Positions 55,077 through 62,781 of a stretch of DNA of 64,000 nt are shown piece by piece; position 1 is the first letter of the stretch; each line of letters begins with the position of its first letter. This DNA comes from Alcaligenaceae bacterium. GTDB taxonomy: Bacteria > Pseudomonadota > Gammaproteobacteria > Burkholderiales > Burkholderiaceae_B. The notes under the pieces were generated by a model, which saw nothing but the letters and a program-made list of their open reading frames with translations, was not told the origin of the DNA and made no database searches. The translations under genes and the position numbers were made by a program. The stretch is taken from contig JAUNUJ010000003.1 in the NCBI GenBank assembly GCA_030538235.1, positions 124,001 through 188,000 on the forward strand, in the 5' to 3' direction.

Positions 55077-55505
55077 ATGATTAAGATTTTAAAAAACAGC
55101 TTAATTGCCATCAGTATTTTGGGTTGTGCAAGCTCTATCAGCATGGCGCATGGTGATGCAGAAACCGTTAAAGAAAATTTCTCGCGGGTGATTCCTAACA
55201 TCCCTGGCAAGTCTTTAATCGCCTTAGAGGTTGATTATGCACCAGGCTCCGCTTCACCACCACATACTCATGCAAAGTCTTCTTTTATTTACGCGTATGT
55301 CGTTAGTGGTACTATGGAATCTAAAGTAGACGATGAGCCAGCACGCCTTTATAAAGCGGGCGAAAGTTGGTTTGAGTTGCCTGGCGCTCAACACACCATT
55401 AGCCGAAATGCGAGCGATACTGAGCCAGCTAAGCTATTGGCCGTATTTATCGTTGATACTGAAGATACCGAGTTAGTCACGCCGATGGAAACATCTAAAC
55501 CATAA
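55077..55505 (+). CDS. Secreted cupin-domain protein
   Basis: 142 residues with signal peptide (KILKNSLIAISILGCASSIS, cleaved near SMA-HG). The cupin motifs are SPPHTHAKSSFIYAYVVSG and GESWFELPGAQHTISRNAS, giving His/Glu metal ligands. Small single-domain cupins of this type often act with AhpD-like proteins in oxidative or quinone detoxification. The enzyme activity is unknown. Its ribosome binding site AAGGA lies about 10 bases upstream of the ATG. The AhpD-like gene follows after 15 bp. Confidence 0.88.
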   Translation: MIKILKNSLIAISILGCASSISMAHGDAETVKENFSRVIPNIPGKSLIALEVDYAPGSASPPHTHAKSSFIYAYVVSGTMESKVDDEPARLYKAGESWFELPGAQHTISRNASDTEPAKLLAVFIVDTEDTELVTPMETSKP

Positions 55506-55520
55506 AATAAGGATAGTAAA

Positions 55521-55976
55521 ATGAGTCAAAGAATTGATTATAATGCTGTCGCACCATTGGGTGCAAAAGCCTTAGGTGGCGTGTACGCCTATGTACTACA
55601 GTCTGGACTACCGAGTGAGCTTGTAGAGCTTGTTTATTTACGCGTCTCGCAAATTAATAACTGCGCATTTTGCTTAGATATGCATACACGTGACTTACTC
55701 AAGAAAGGGGTCGCAATTGAGAAGATCGTTCTCGTACAAGCGTGGGAGGAGTCAGGCAACTTATTTAATGCTACAGAGCGTGCGGCTTTAGCTTGGGCTG
55801 AGTCAGTCACCAATGTATCAAGCACAGCAGTACCTGATTCTGTCTACGAAAAGGCGAGAGAAGTTTTCTCTGAGAAAGAATTAGTGGACTTGACCGTTGC
55901 GATTAGCCTAATGAATGCCTATAACCGCATGGCAATTAGCTTTAGAAATATCCCTCAAGCGGCAGTGGGTAAATAA
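55521..55976 (+). CDS. Carboxymuconolactone decarboxylase/AhpD-like alkylhydroperoxidase
   Basis: 151 residues. The CxxC redox motif appears as NNCAFCLDMHTRDLLKKGV (about 51-54, with the proton-relay His). FNATERAALAWAESVTNVS and LTVAISLMNAYNRMAISFR complete the family pattern. AhpD-type proteins reduce peroxides or serve as peroxiredoxin partners. AAGGATAG before the ATG is the ribosome binding site. It forms an operon with the upstream cupin under probable MocR control. Confidence 0.92.
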   Translation: MSQRIDYNAVAPLGAKALGGVYAYVLQSGLPSELVELVYLRVSQINNCAFCLDMHTRDLLKKGVAIEKIVLVQAWEESGNLFNATERAALAWAESVTNVSSTAVPDSVYEKAREVFSEKELVDLTVAISLMNAYNRMAISFRNIPQAAVGK

Positions 55977-56035
55977 TTACCTAAGCTAATACCCACGTTT
56001 AGGTTCTGGCTACTCCCGTTAAGTAGTGATAATTC

Positions 56036-56068
56036 GTCTATACTTGAGTATATTACTCAGGTATAGAC
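56036..56068. promoter_or_regulatory. 33-bp near-perfect dyad upstream of FmdE-like gene
   Basis: Arms GTCTATACTTGAGTA (56036-56050) and TACTCAGGTATAGAC (56054-56068) pair at all 15 positions with one wobble around TAT. It ends 25 bp before the ATG. No T run follows, so an operator is more likely than a terminator. Confidence 0.6.
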
Positions 56069-56093
56069 CTTAATCAGATTTCAGGAGTTTGCC

Positions 56094-56693
56094 ATGAGCT
56101 TCCCCGCTTTTTTCGAACATGCCCCAAGCATTCGCCTACGTGACCCACTTGCGCAATTTCTTGGTTCCGCCAAGGATGGCATTTTACAGTATTCGTATGG
56201 GGAGATCGTCAAGTTAGCAGGGCATTCTTGTCCTACGGTTGCGGGCGCCTACTTAATGACGATTAACGCGTTAAAGAAACTCTATGGTGAGGACTTGCCC
56301 GAGCGCGGTGCGATAAAGGTTGCCTTTCGAGATAGTCAGCAAGATGGTGTTACAGGGGTAATTGCCAATGTGGTTTCCTTTATCACGGGTGCCACCACAG
56401 ATACGGGCTTTAAGGGCTTACGTGGTAAGTTTGATCGCCGTAATTTACTCTCATTCGACAATTCAATTGAAGGTTTAATCAAGTTTCAGCGCGTGGATAC
56501 AGGCGCTGAGGTGACGGTCGACTTTAATTCTTCAATCGTACCTGCCCCTCCTGGCCTATTCCCTTCACTCCTACATGCACTTGAAGGACCTGCGACTGAA
56601 CAAGAGAAGCAGGATTTTGCTGCTGCTTGGCAAGGACGTGTAGAGCAGATCTTGGCGCTTGCTGATGATCCTGGCTTGGTGGTATTAATTTAG
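56094..56693 (+). CDS. FmdE-like protein
   Basis: 199 residues. GEIVKLAGHSCPTVAGAYLM (about 37-56) corresponds to the GHxCPG segment of the FmdE domain found near molybdenum formylmethanofuran dehydrogenases and as stand-alone bacterial proteins. The Cys and His may bind zinc. No zinc-ribbon tail or dehydrogenase genes are present. CAGGAG lies before the ATG, and a 33-bp dyad lies in the promoter. Function unknown. Confidence 0.62.
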   Translation: MSFPAFFEHAPSIRLRDPLAQFLGSAKDGILQYSYGEIVKLAGHSCPTVAGAYLMTINALKKLYGEDLPERGAIKVAFRDSQQDGVTGVIANVVSFITGATTDTGFKGLRGKFDRRNLLSFDNSIEGLIKFQRVDTGAEVTVDFNSSIVPAPPGLFPSLLHALEGPATEQEKQDFAAAWQGRVEQILALADDPGLVVLI

Positions 56694-56870
56694 TCCTGTC
56701 TTCGTCACCTTTTGACACACCCAAGCACTTCCCATATTTTAGAGTGTGTCGCGGGATTTAAGGTGTTTATTTGAGAAAAGAAGAATCGCTCAGGAACTGT
56801 TAGTGCTCCAAAAGTTAGCAAAGAAAACGGCACTTCTAGAGTACTAAAAACGGTTGCTTGCGCCACCGAA

Positions 56871-57092
56871 TTACATACCTAACACTTGCTTAACTTGCTC
56901 ATGTGTATAGGTTTCAGTGTGCTTTTTATTGTATTCTTTAGCTTCAACAAGAAGTTTTGCGTCTAATTCTTCTTCCATTTTTTCAATCAAACATTCTTTA
57001 AGTAAAGTAGATAGGCGCTTGCCATGAAATGTAGCATATTCAGTAAAAATACGTTCTTCAGTCGGGTTTAATCGAACACTGATAATAGACAT
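56871..57092 (-). CDS. RelB/DUF6290-type antitoxin, orphan
   Basis: 73 residues. SIISVRLNPTEERIFTEYA begins a ribbon-helix-helix, and YTHEQVKQVLGM at the end is typical of RelB/DUF6290 antitoxins. The RelE-like toxin would normally follow on the same strand. The 177 bp between this gene's stop and the end of the FmdE-like gene contain none. It is an orphan antitoxin or a remnant of a pair. Confidence 0.78.
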   Translation of the reverse strand: MSIISVRLNPTEERIFTEYATFHGKRLSTLLKECLIEKMEEELDAKLLVEAKEYNKKHTETYTHEQVKQVLGM

Positions 57093-57199
57093 AAGAATCT
57101 CTTTGAGGTAAGTAAGACAGTGTATTATTTGATTGCTGCATTAAGATGGATTATTGTCAATGCTTCACGTAATCTATTCAGCATTCATACATAACTCAG

Positions 57200-57994
57200 A
57201 TGACCACTCACATTCCCAACGACATATCCTCACAACTATCCCAAACCCTTGCGTTAATTCAAGCTCATTTTGGCTCTAGCTTATTAGCGGTACATCTTTA
57301 TGGCTCGGCGCTGGATGGTGGTCTTCAACGATATAGCGATATCGATCTCTTAGTGACCATTTCCGAACTTCCGCAGAAATTTTCACACGGTGCCTTTTAC
57401 AATGAATTATTAACAATCTCGGCACCGCCTGGTGAGCGTGAAGACTTGCGTGCTTTAGAGATTACTGTATTACTTCATCATGATGTGGTGCCGTGGCACT
57501 ATCCTGCGCGCAGAGCGTTGCAATTTGGTGAGTGGCAACGCAGTGCTATCTTGGCGGGTGTGCTTGAACCCGCTACTGTCGATCCAGATTTAGCGATTTT
57601 GTTAACGAAAGTGAGGCATAAGAGTATCGCACTGATTGGAGCGCAAGCAGCGAGCCTTTTTGAGCCTATCCCTGAGACGGATATGTATCAAGTATTGGCA
57701 GATACGCTCACTATGTGGAACGAAGCGTGTGATTGGTCGGGCGATGAGCGTAACGTGATATTGACCTTAGCGCGTATGTGGTATACGGCAGAAACAGGTG
57801 AAATTATTCCTAAAGATGCGGCTGCTGATTGGGTGCTGGAGCGTTTGCCAGCTGAGCATCATGCAATCTTACAAGAAGCAAAACTAGCCTATCTTGGGCG
57901 GGTAAAAGATGATTTAGCCGCTAAGCCAGAGCAGGTGACAAGTCTTATTTTGTATTTAAAAGAACAGGTGGCTAAGTCGCTTGAGCAGCACTAA
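57200..57994 (+). CDS. AadA-like aminoglycoside (3'')(9) nucleotidyltransferase
   Basis: 264 residues, close in length and pattern to ANT(3'')-Ia enzymes that adenylylate streptomycin and spectinomycin. The nucleotidyltransferase motif is HLYGSALDGGLQRYSDIDLL. Further matching blocks are REDLRALEITVLLHHDVVPW, RRALQFGEWQRS and GDERNVILTLARMWYTAETG. Similarity to classical AadA is visible throughout but clearly not identity. There is no attC site or integrase, so it is a chromosomal relative rather than a gene cassette. Its stop overlaps the convergent YitT gene by 4 bp. Confidence 0.88.
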   Translation: MTTHIPNDISSQLSQTLALIQAHFGSSLLAVHLYGSALDGGLQRYSDIDLLVTISELPQKFSHGAFYNELLTISAPPGEREDLRALEITVLLHHDVVPWHYPARRALQFGEWQRSAILAGVLEPATVDPDLAILLTKVRHKSIALIGAQAASLFEPIPETDMYQVLADTLTMWNEACDWSGDERNVILTLARMWYTAETGEIIPKDAAADWVLERLPAEHHAILQEAKLAYLGRVKDDLAAKPEQVTSLILYLKEQVAKSLEQH

Positions 57995-58593
57995 GGCATT
58001 GCAAGCTTACTTTGCCAACGCATATACCTATCGACAATAAATCCTGTAATCAGCACGCCCAACCCCGCCCATAGTGCCGACACAAAGTTATGAAAAATAA
58101 GTGCAGAAAGCAGTACGATTGAGCCGTCGATAAGCTGTATCACGCGTCCTATGCCAATATTAAGCCGTTCGGCAATTAACTGTGCTGCTGTTGCCAAACC
58201 ACCGCTAGAGGCCTTACCTGTGAAACACATAGCAAGTCCTATACCAATAAGCACGCTGCCGAATAATACATTCAAGTAAGGCTTGTCAAACAGGGCTGGA
58301 TCAGGGAATAAATACACTAAAATTTCAATAAACGCTGAAGAGGCGGCAACGGCATATAAGGTTCTAAGAAAATAACCGCGACCATAGCGTTTACCGCCTA
58401 ACAGCATTAGGCTAAAGTTAATCAAAAACACCGTAAGCCCAACAGGTATGCCAAGTAGATACAACAAGATAATACCGATACCAGGAGGGCCGCCCGTGAC
58501 GATTTGATTCGGGGCAAAAAACACCACGATACTCGCGGATAGGAACAAACATCCGATAGTAATAATAAGAAGATTCTTTAGTTGAGATTGCAT
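57991..58593 (-). CDS. YitT-family (DUF161) membrane protein
   Basis: 200 residues, about five transmembrane segments. PNQIVTGGPPGIGIILLYLL and FTGKASSGGLATAAQLIAER are the conserved Gly-rich loops of the YitT/YczE group. Transport function is suspected but unproven. It lies downstream of a MarR gene on the same strand, separated by a 100-bp gap that holds a tandem repeat. It is probably part of that regulator's transcript. Confidence 0.85.
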   Translation of the reverse strand: MQSQLKNLLIITIGCLFLSASIVVFFAPNQIVTGGPPGIGIILLYLLGIPVGLTVFLINFSLMLLGGKRYGRGYFLRTLYAVAASSAFIEILVYLFPDPALFDKPYLNVLFGSVLIGIGLAMCFTGKASSGGLATAAQLIAERLNIGIGRVIQLIDGSIVLLSALIFHNFVSALWAGLGVLITGFIVDRYMRWQSKLAMP

Positions 58594-58625
58594 TCATTTA
58601 TCCTAATTCATTAATACCTGAAAAA

Positions 58626-58681
58626 GCCATGATTAAAACCATGGTTAATGAATGCCATGATTCATGCCATGGCTAATGATG
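58626..58681. repeat. Imperfect 28-bp tandem duplication
   Basis: Two adjacent 28-bp units (58626-58653, 58654-58681), both beginning GCCATGATT and containing CCATGG followed by TAATGA. They lie between the MarR gene and the YitT gene. The CCATGG cores also allow several small stems. Confidence 0.75.
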
Positions 58682-58692
58682 ATTTATCAGGC

Positions 58693-59118
58693 CTATTGTT
58701 GTGATGAGAGCGACTTATTGATGAACTGTAAATTTCTGGTGATGTCATCGAGTTGTTCTTGCGTCATATCCTTAAAAACTGGCGCAAGATGCGCAATATG
58801 TTCTTGAAAAATACGTTCAAATAAGGCCTGACCTTCAGCGCTTAAGGAAATTTGTAGGCTTCTTTTATCATCTGGACTCTGTACTCTTGTAATCAGTCCC
58901 TTAGCTTCTAGTCGATCTAAAACCCCCGTCAATGTACCTTTGGTGGTGAGGGTTTCACGACCAAGCTCGCTAGTGCTTAGCTGACCTCTACCCCCCAAGG
59001 TGGCAATTACGTCGAATTGCGAGTTAGTTAATCCAACCGTGCGAACATGCTTATTCGAGAGAATGGTAAAAGACTGATATGTTGAGGTAAGTGCTCGTAA
59101 AAAAGGAAAAAAATCCAT
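58693..59118 (-). CDS. MarR-family transcriptional regulator
   Basis: 141 residues. The winged helix spans about 25-100 with LTNSQFDVIATLGGRGQLST, ELGRETLTTKGTLTGVLDRL and GLITRVQSPDDKRSLQISL. A dyad with MarR character lies about 40 bp upstream, suggesting autoregulation. YitT downstream and the cytochrome/cupredoxin operon upstream are possible targets. The ligand is unknown. Confidence 0.9.
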   Translation of the reverse strand: MDFFPFLRALTSTYQSFTILSNKHVRTVGLTNSQFDVIATLGGRGQLSTSELGRETLTTKGTLTGVLDRLEAKGLITRVQSPDDKRSLQISLSAEGQALFERIFQEHIAHLAPVFKDMTQEQLDDITRNLQFINKSLSSQQ

Positions 59119-59155
59119 TGCTTCACCCTATGCTATTAATTAGTTTAGGGTATGA

Positions 59156-59173
59156 TAGTACTAGTTAGTACTA
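59156..59173 (-). promoter_or_regulatory. Candidate MarR operator
   Basis: TAGTACTA-GT-TAGTACTA: two identical palindromic half-sites, about 40 bp before the MarR start. This is the kind of 18-bp dyad MarR dimers bind. Confidence 0.6.
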
Positions 59174-59194
59174 AAGTCAAGGCTTGCTCGTAGA

Positions 59195-59674
59195 TTACCT
59201 TCCTTGCTGCAACGTAATCTCTTTCTGTATTTCAAGCACTTTCTTGGGCCAGTTGCTTTTGATATAGGCGAGTACGGAAATAATTTCCTCATCGCTTAAT
59301 ATATCCTTATAAGCAGGCATATCGCTTTGGTATCGAGGCGGTGCGGTGCGTCCTGGCACTAGACCATTTTTCACCATATCGAACAACATGCCGTCGGGGT
59401 GGTGCCAAGTATGACCCGTTGTGTCATGCGGTGGTGCGGGTAGGCGGCCATTAGATAGGCGAATACGCCAATTGGCTTGGCCCTCTAATGACGCACCATG
59501 ACAAGCGGCGCAGAGATTGGCATAGATCTTCTGACCTTGTAAACGCTGCTCTCCACTGGAGGGCTCGATAAATGCTAAGGTTTTTTGTGTGTTATTGCTG
59601 CTATATAGGAGTGCGCCTGCGACGACTAAGGTAATCGTAAGCGCACTGAGTAGCCATTTGGTCTTCTTGTTCAT
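59195..59674 (-). CDS. Membrane-anchored cytochrome c (class I)
   Basis: 159 residues. One N-terminal hydrophobic helix (WLLSALTITLVVAGALLY) serves as anchor or signal. The haem site CAACH is in YANLCAACHGASLEGQ, and the Met ligand is likely in YQSDMPAYKDILSDEE. It resembles small cytochromes found beside copper-resistance genes. It follows the CopI-like gene after about 20 bp on the same strand, so it is probably induced with it. Confidence 0.88.
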   Translation of the reverse strand: MNKKTKWLLSALTITLVVAGALLYSSNNTQKTLAFIEPSSGEQRLQGQKIYANLCAACHGASLEGQANWRIRLSNGRLPAPPHDTTGHTWHHPDGMLFDMVKNGLVPGRTAPPRYQSDMPAYKDILSDEEIISVLAYIKSNWPKKVLEIQKEITLQQGR

Positions 59675-59695
59675 CTTTCTTAACCTTAGGCTGGT

Positions 59696-60352
59696 TTATT
59701 CAGCGATCACATTGAGTTGGCCGATCATGCCGCCTTCAACATGACCTGGAATTAAACAAGCAAAATCCACGGTTCCGCTTTGGCTAAACTTCCAAATCAG
59801 CTCACCTGTTTGACCCGGGTTAAGGGTGATCATGTTTGGTTCATCATGTACCATGTGTGGCGATAGTCGCATTTCTTCTGCATGCGCCATAAGTTCATCC
59901 ATGGAGCCAATAACTAGCTCATGGGCTAGAGCGCCAATGTTTTTAACGACAAAGCGAATTGTCTCGCCCGTTTTTACTTGAATCTTGTCAGGATTAAAGC
60001 GCATCTCACTCATTGTTATTTCGATGGTGTGGTCTACTTCAGCAACTTTACCAGGTTCACCGTAGTTCGTATGAGAATGTTCAGCCGCATGTGTATGTTC
60101 AGCCTCATGTGTATGGTCAGCCGCAGAATCTTGTTGAGTTAAGGTGTGATGATGCGCTCCAAGACTATGTGGCATCGCTGCTCCATGATGTGTTCTAGGA
60201 CTATGTGGCATCATCGCACCATGCTGTGAAGGTGCACCATAGTGCATCATCGGGGTTGTGGGGGGTATCGGTGTTGCTGGTTGTCCATTATCTGCCCAAA
60301 CTATAGCTGATAGTAAGCTAAGAGCCACAATAGAAAGTGTTTTGTTCAACAT
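59696..60352 (-). CDS. CopI-like periplasmic cupredoxin, His/Met-rich
   Basis: 218 residues. After a signal peptide (to about 20) comes a His/Met-rich segment (about 35-100, runs such as MMHYGAPSQHGAMMPHS and DHTHEAEHTHAAEHSH). A cupredoxin domain (about 108-218) follows. Type 1 copper ligands are His in GALAHELVIG, Cys in DFACLIPGH and the His and Met after it. CopI-type proteins give periplasmic copper tolerance. It is divergent from cusRS-like genes with a candidate cop box between. Confidence 0.9.
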   Translation of the reverse strand: MLNKTLSIVALSLLSAIVWADNGQPATPIPPTTPMMHYGAPSQHGAMMPHSPRTHHGAAMPHSLGAHHHTLTQQDSAADHTHEAEHTHAAEHSHTNYGEPGKVAEVDHTIEITMSEMRFNPDKIQVKTGETIRFVVKNIGALAHELVIGSMDELMAHAEEMRLSPHMVHDEPNMITLNPGQTGELIWKFSQSGTVDFACLIPGHVEGGMIGQLNVIAE

Positions 60353-60470
60353 ATTTTCTCGCTAAATCATTGATTAATCATGTCCATACACCTGTCGCTG
60401 AGTTTTCTCAACGTTTAGGGATGATAAAAAACACTTTAAACAACTGTGGCTGTCAGGAGCATGACGCCTT

Positions 60471-60487
60471 CATTACATTTTTGTCAT
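60471..60487. promoter_or_regulatory. Candidate CopR/CusR binding box
   Basis: CATTACATTTTTGTCAT: half-sites TTACA and TGTCA around four bases, one mismatch from symmetric. This is similar in layout to cop/cus boxes. It lies about 120 bp before the CopI-like start and 67 bp before the response regulator start. Confidence 0.45.
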
Positions 60488-60553
60488 CTACCTCATCACT
60501 TAAATTTGTGTTGTAAACTCTTATCTCATAAGAAAGCATGTCTGGGGTGAAGG

Positions 60554-61276
60554 ATGAAATTATTACTGGTCGAGGATGAGATTAAGACGGGAGATTATCT
60601 TCGTCAGGGTCTGGTGGAATCAGGTTTTGTTGTCGACTTAGCGCGTACAGGCTTAGATGGTTATCATTTAGCCATGACCGGTGATTATCATTTAATTATC
60701 TTGGATGTGATGTTGCCCGATGTCGATGGTTGGCAGATTATTCGTTCCCTGCGCGAGACCCAATCATCAACGCCGGTTATGTTCTTGACTGCTCGCGATA
60801 AGGTAGAGGATCGGGTAAAGGGACTGGAGTTGGGTGCTGATGATTATTTGGTTAAGCCTTTTGCTTTTTCAGAATTTCTTGCGCGAGTGAGAACTTTACT
60901 GCGTCGTGGTGCGGCTCAAATGCAAAGTACGCAATTGCATGTGGCGGATTTAACCCTAGACTTGTCGCGCCGAAGTGTACAGCGCAATGGACAACGTATT
61001 AATCTCACCAATAAAGAATTTGCTTTATTGGAGCTCTTGGTCAGGCGCCAAGGAGAGGTCTTACCACGTTCATTAATTGCTTCTCAAGTCTGGGATATGA
61101 ATTTCGATAGTGATACGAATGTTATTGATGTCGCGATTCGTCGCTTGCGCGCTAAGATTGATGATGATTTTACGCCTAAACTCATTCATACGGTGCGTGG
61201 TATGGGCTATGTGCTTGATGTGAATACCTCAGAAAGTGATCCGGAATACAGTGCAAAATCAGAGCGTAAGCCATGA
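60554..61276 (+). CDS. Heavy-metal response regulator, CusR/CopR type (OmpR family)
   Basis: 240 residues. The receiver domain (about 1-115) has the phosphoacceptor Asp in [14 protein letters not shown], Thr in PVMFLTARD and Lys in DYLVKPFAF. The C-terminal winged helix (about 130-225) has [20 protein letters not shown]. Sequence type and the divergent CopI-like gene point to copper or silver sensing. Its stop overlaps the sensor start by 4 bp. Confidence 0.92.
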   Translation: MKLLLVEDEIKTGDYLRQGLVESGFVVDLARTGLDGYHLAMTGDYHLIILDVMLPDVDGWQIIRSLRETQSSTPVMFLTARDKVEDRVKGLELGADDYLVKPFAFSEFLARVRTLLRRGAAQMQSTQLHVADLTLDLSRRSVQRNGQRINLTNKEFALLELLVRRQGEVLPRSLIASQVWDMNFDSDTNVIDVAIRRLRAKIDDDFTPKLIHTVRGMGYVLDVNTSESDPEYSAKSERKP

Positions 61277-62691
61277 AGACCCAGGCTATTTCACTTGCCG
61301 TACGCCTGACGGCGATGATAGGCATGGCGATTATTGTTATCTTATTGTCTTTCGGCTGGCTAGTTGAACGCTCAATTAATCAGCACTTTATCGAGCAAGA
61401 TGTGGGTGAGCTGAATGCGGTTCTGCAATCTATAAAACATGCGCTCATTACAATGCCGGATCAGCAAGCAGTCACTGTACAGACTGTATTTGCAAATGCG
61501 ATTGCGGGTCATCATAGTGCTCAATATCACATTAGTACAGCTGCAGGAAGGGAGATCTATTCGACTTTAAATACAGATTTTGTGCGCCTTTTACAAACGG
61601 CACCGCCTGTCGAGTCAATCAACCTTGATACGGTGCAGAGCTGGCAATATCAAGAGCATAGTTATCGCGGTGCTGTGGTACAGTTTAATCCTGAAGCTTT
61701 GAGTGGTCTTGGAGATGTTGAAAGTCTACGACTTATCGTGGTCACAGGAATAGATTTCCATCTGTATTTTCTTGAGGATTTTCATCATTATCTTTGGCTA
61801 TTAACCGTGATAGCTTGTTTGGTGGCTATTCTCATGACAATGTTGGCGGTGTATCAGGGGCATGCACCGATACGAGGCATGAGTCGCGAGATTGCTAAGA
61901 TTAGCTCAGATCAGTTGCATGTGCGCTTAGATGAATCTTCAGTTCCAGCCGAATTAGTGAAATTGGCGCAGTCTTTCAATGGTATGTTAGACCGTCTGGA
62001 AGAGGGCTTTAAGCGTCTCTCTGATTTCTCTGGGGATATTGCCCATGAGTTACGTACCCCTATAACCAATATGCAAACCCAGACCGAAGTGGCACTTTCA
62101 CAAGCGAGGACAGTAGAGCAATACCGTGAAATTTTGTATTCCAGTCTTGAAGAGTATGACCGTATGGCCAAAATGCTTAAGGACATGCTGTTTCTCGCGC
62201 AGGCCGATAATAAGTTACTGAAACCGGAATTGACTCAGGTAGATATTGAAGCAGAACTACTGATGCAATTTGATTTCTTTAGTGCTTGGGCCGAGGAGCA
62301 GGGCGTCGGGCTTACCCTGCATGGGAAGAGAGTTTATCTCTTGGGGGACCGCTTAATGATTCGCCGTGCTTTAAGTAATGTCTTATCGAATGCGATACGT
62401 CACACGCCGCGAGGTGAGCGCGTTAATGTTTATATTGAGTATATTGCTCAGAGTGATAGCTTAAGTATTCGTGTGCAAAACCCCGGTGACACCATAGCTG
62501 CACAACACTTACCGTTTTTATTTGAGCGCTTCTATCGGCCTGATTCATCGCGTCAACGCTCCGGTGAAGGCGCCGGCTTAGGTTTGGCGATTACGAAATC
62601 AATTGTCGAGGCGCATGGCGGGCGTATTACAGTGCACTCAAGAGAGCGTTTAACCACTTTTGAACTAAATATTCCAATGGTGCAGAGATGA
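61273..62691 (+). CDS. Heavy-metal sensor histidine kinase, CusS/CopS type
   Basis: 472 residues. Two transmembrane helices (about 12-34 and 168-190) flank a periplasmic sensor. A HAMP domain follows (about 190-245), then the H-box [19 protein letters not shown]-box [14 protein letters not shown] and G-box [20 protein letters not shown]. It should phosphorylate the upstream regulator in response to periplasmic Cu+ or Ag+. A 4-bp overlap couples translation. Confidence 0.92.
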   Translation: MKTQAISLAVRLTAMIGMAIIVILLSFGWLVERSINQHFIEQDVGELNAVLQSIKHALITMPDQQAVTVQTVFANAIAGHHSAQYHISTAAGREIYSTLNTDFVRLLQTAPPVESINLDTVQSWQYQEHSYRGAVVQFNPEALSGLGDVESLRLIVVTGIDFHLYFLEDFHHYLWLLTVIACLVAILMTMLAVYQGHAPIRGMSREIAKISSDQLHVRLDESSVPAELVKLAQSFNGMLDRLEEGFKRLSDFSGDIAHELRTPITNMQTQTEVALSQARTVEQYREILYSSLEEYDRMAKMLKDMLFLAQADNKLLKPELTQVDIEAELLMQFDFFSAWAEEQGVGLTLHGKRVYLLGDRLMIRRALSNVLSNAIRHTPRGERVNVYIEYIAQSDSLSIRVQNPGDTIAAQHLPFLFERFYRPDSSRQRSGEGAGLGLAITKSIVEAHGGRITVHSRERLTTFELNIPMVQR

Positions 62692-62740
62692 GCAATTGTG
62701 ACGAGTGTAAATTTAAAAGATCAGTTGCGTTTTAATCAAA

Positions 62741-62765
62741 ATAAAAACACGTCTTATAAAGACGC
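62741..62765 (-). terminator. Terminator of MFS gene
   Basis: On the minus strand CGTCTT-TAT-AAGACG is followed by GTGTTTTTATTTT. It lies about 17 bp beyond the MFS stop, between convergent genes. Confidence 0.65.
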
Positions 62766-62781
62766 TGCGAATTTGGAGTTG

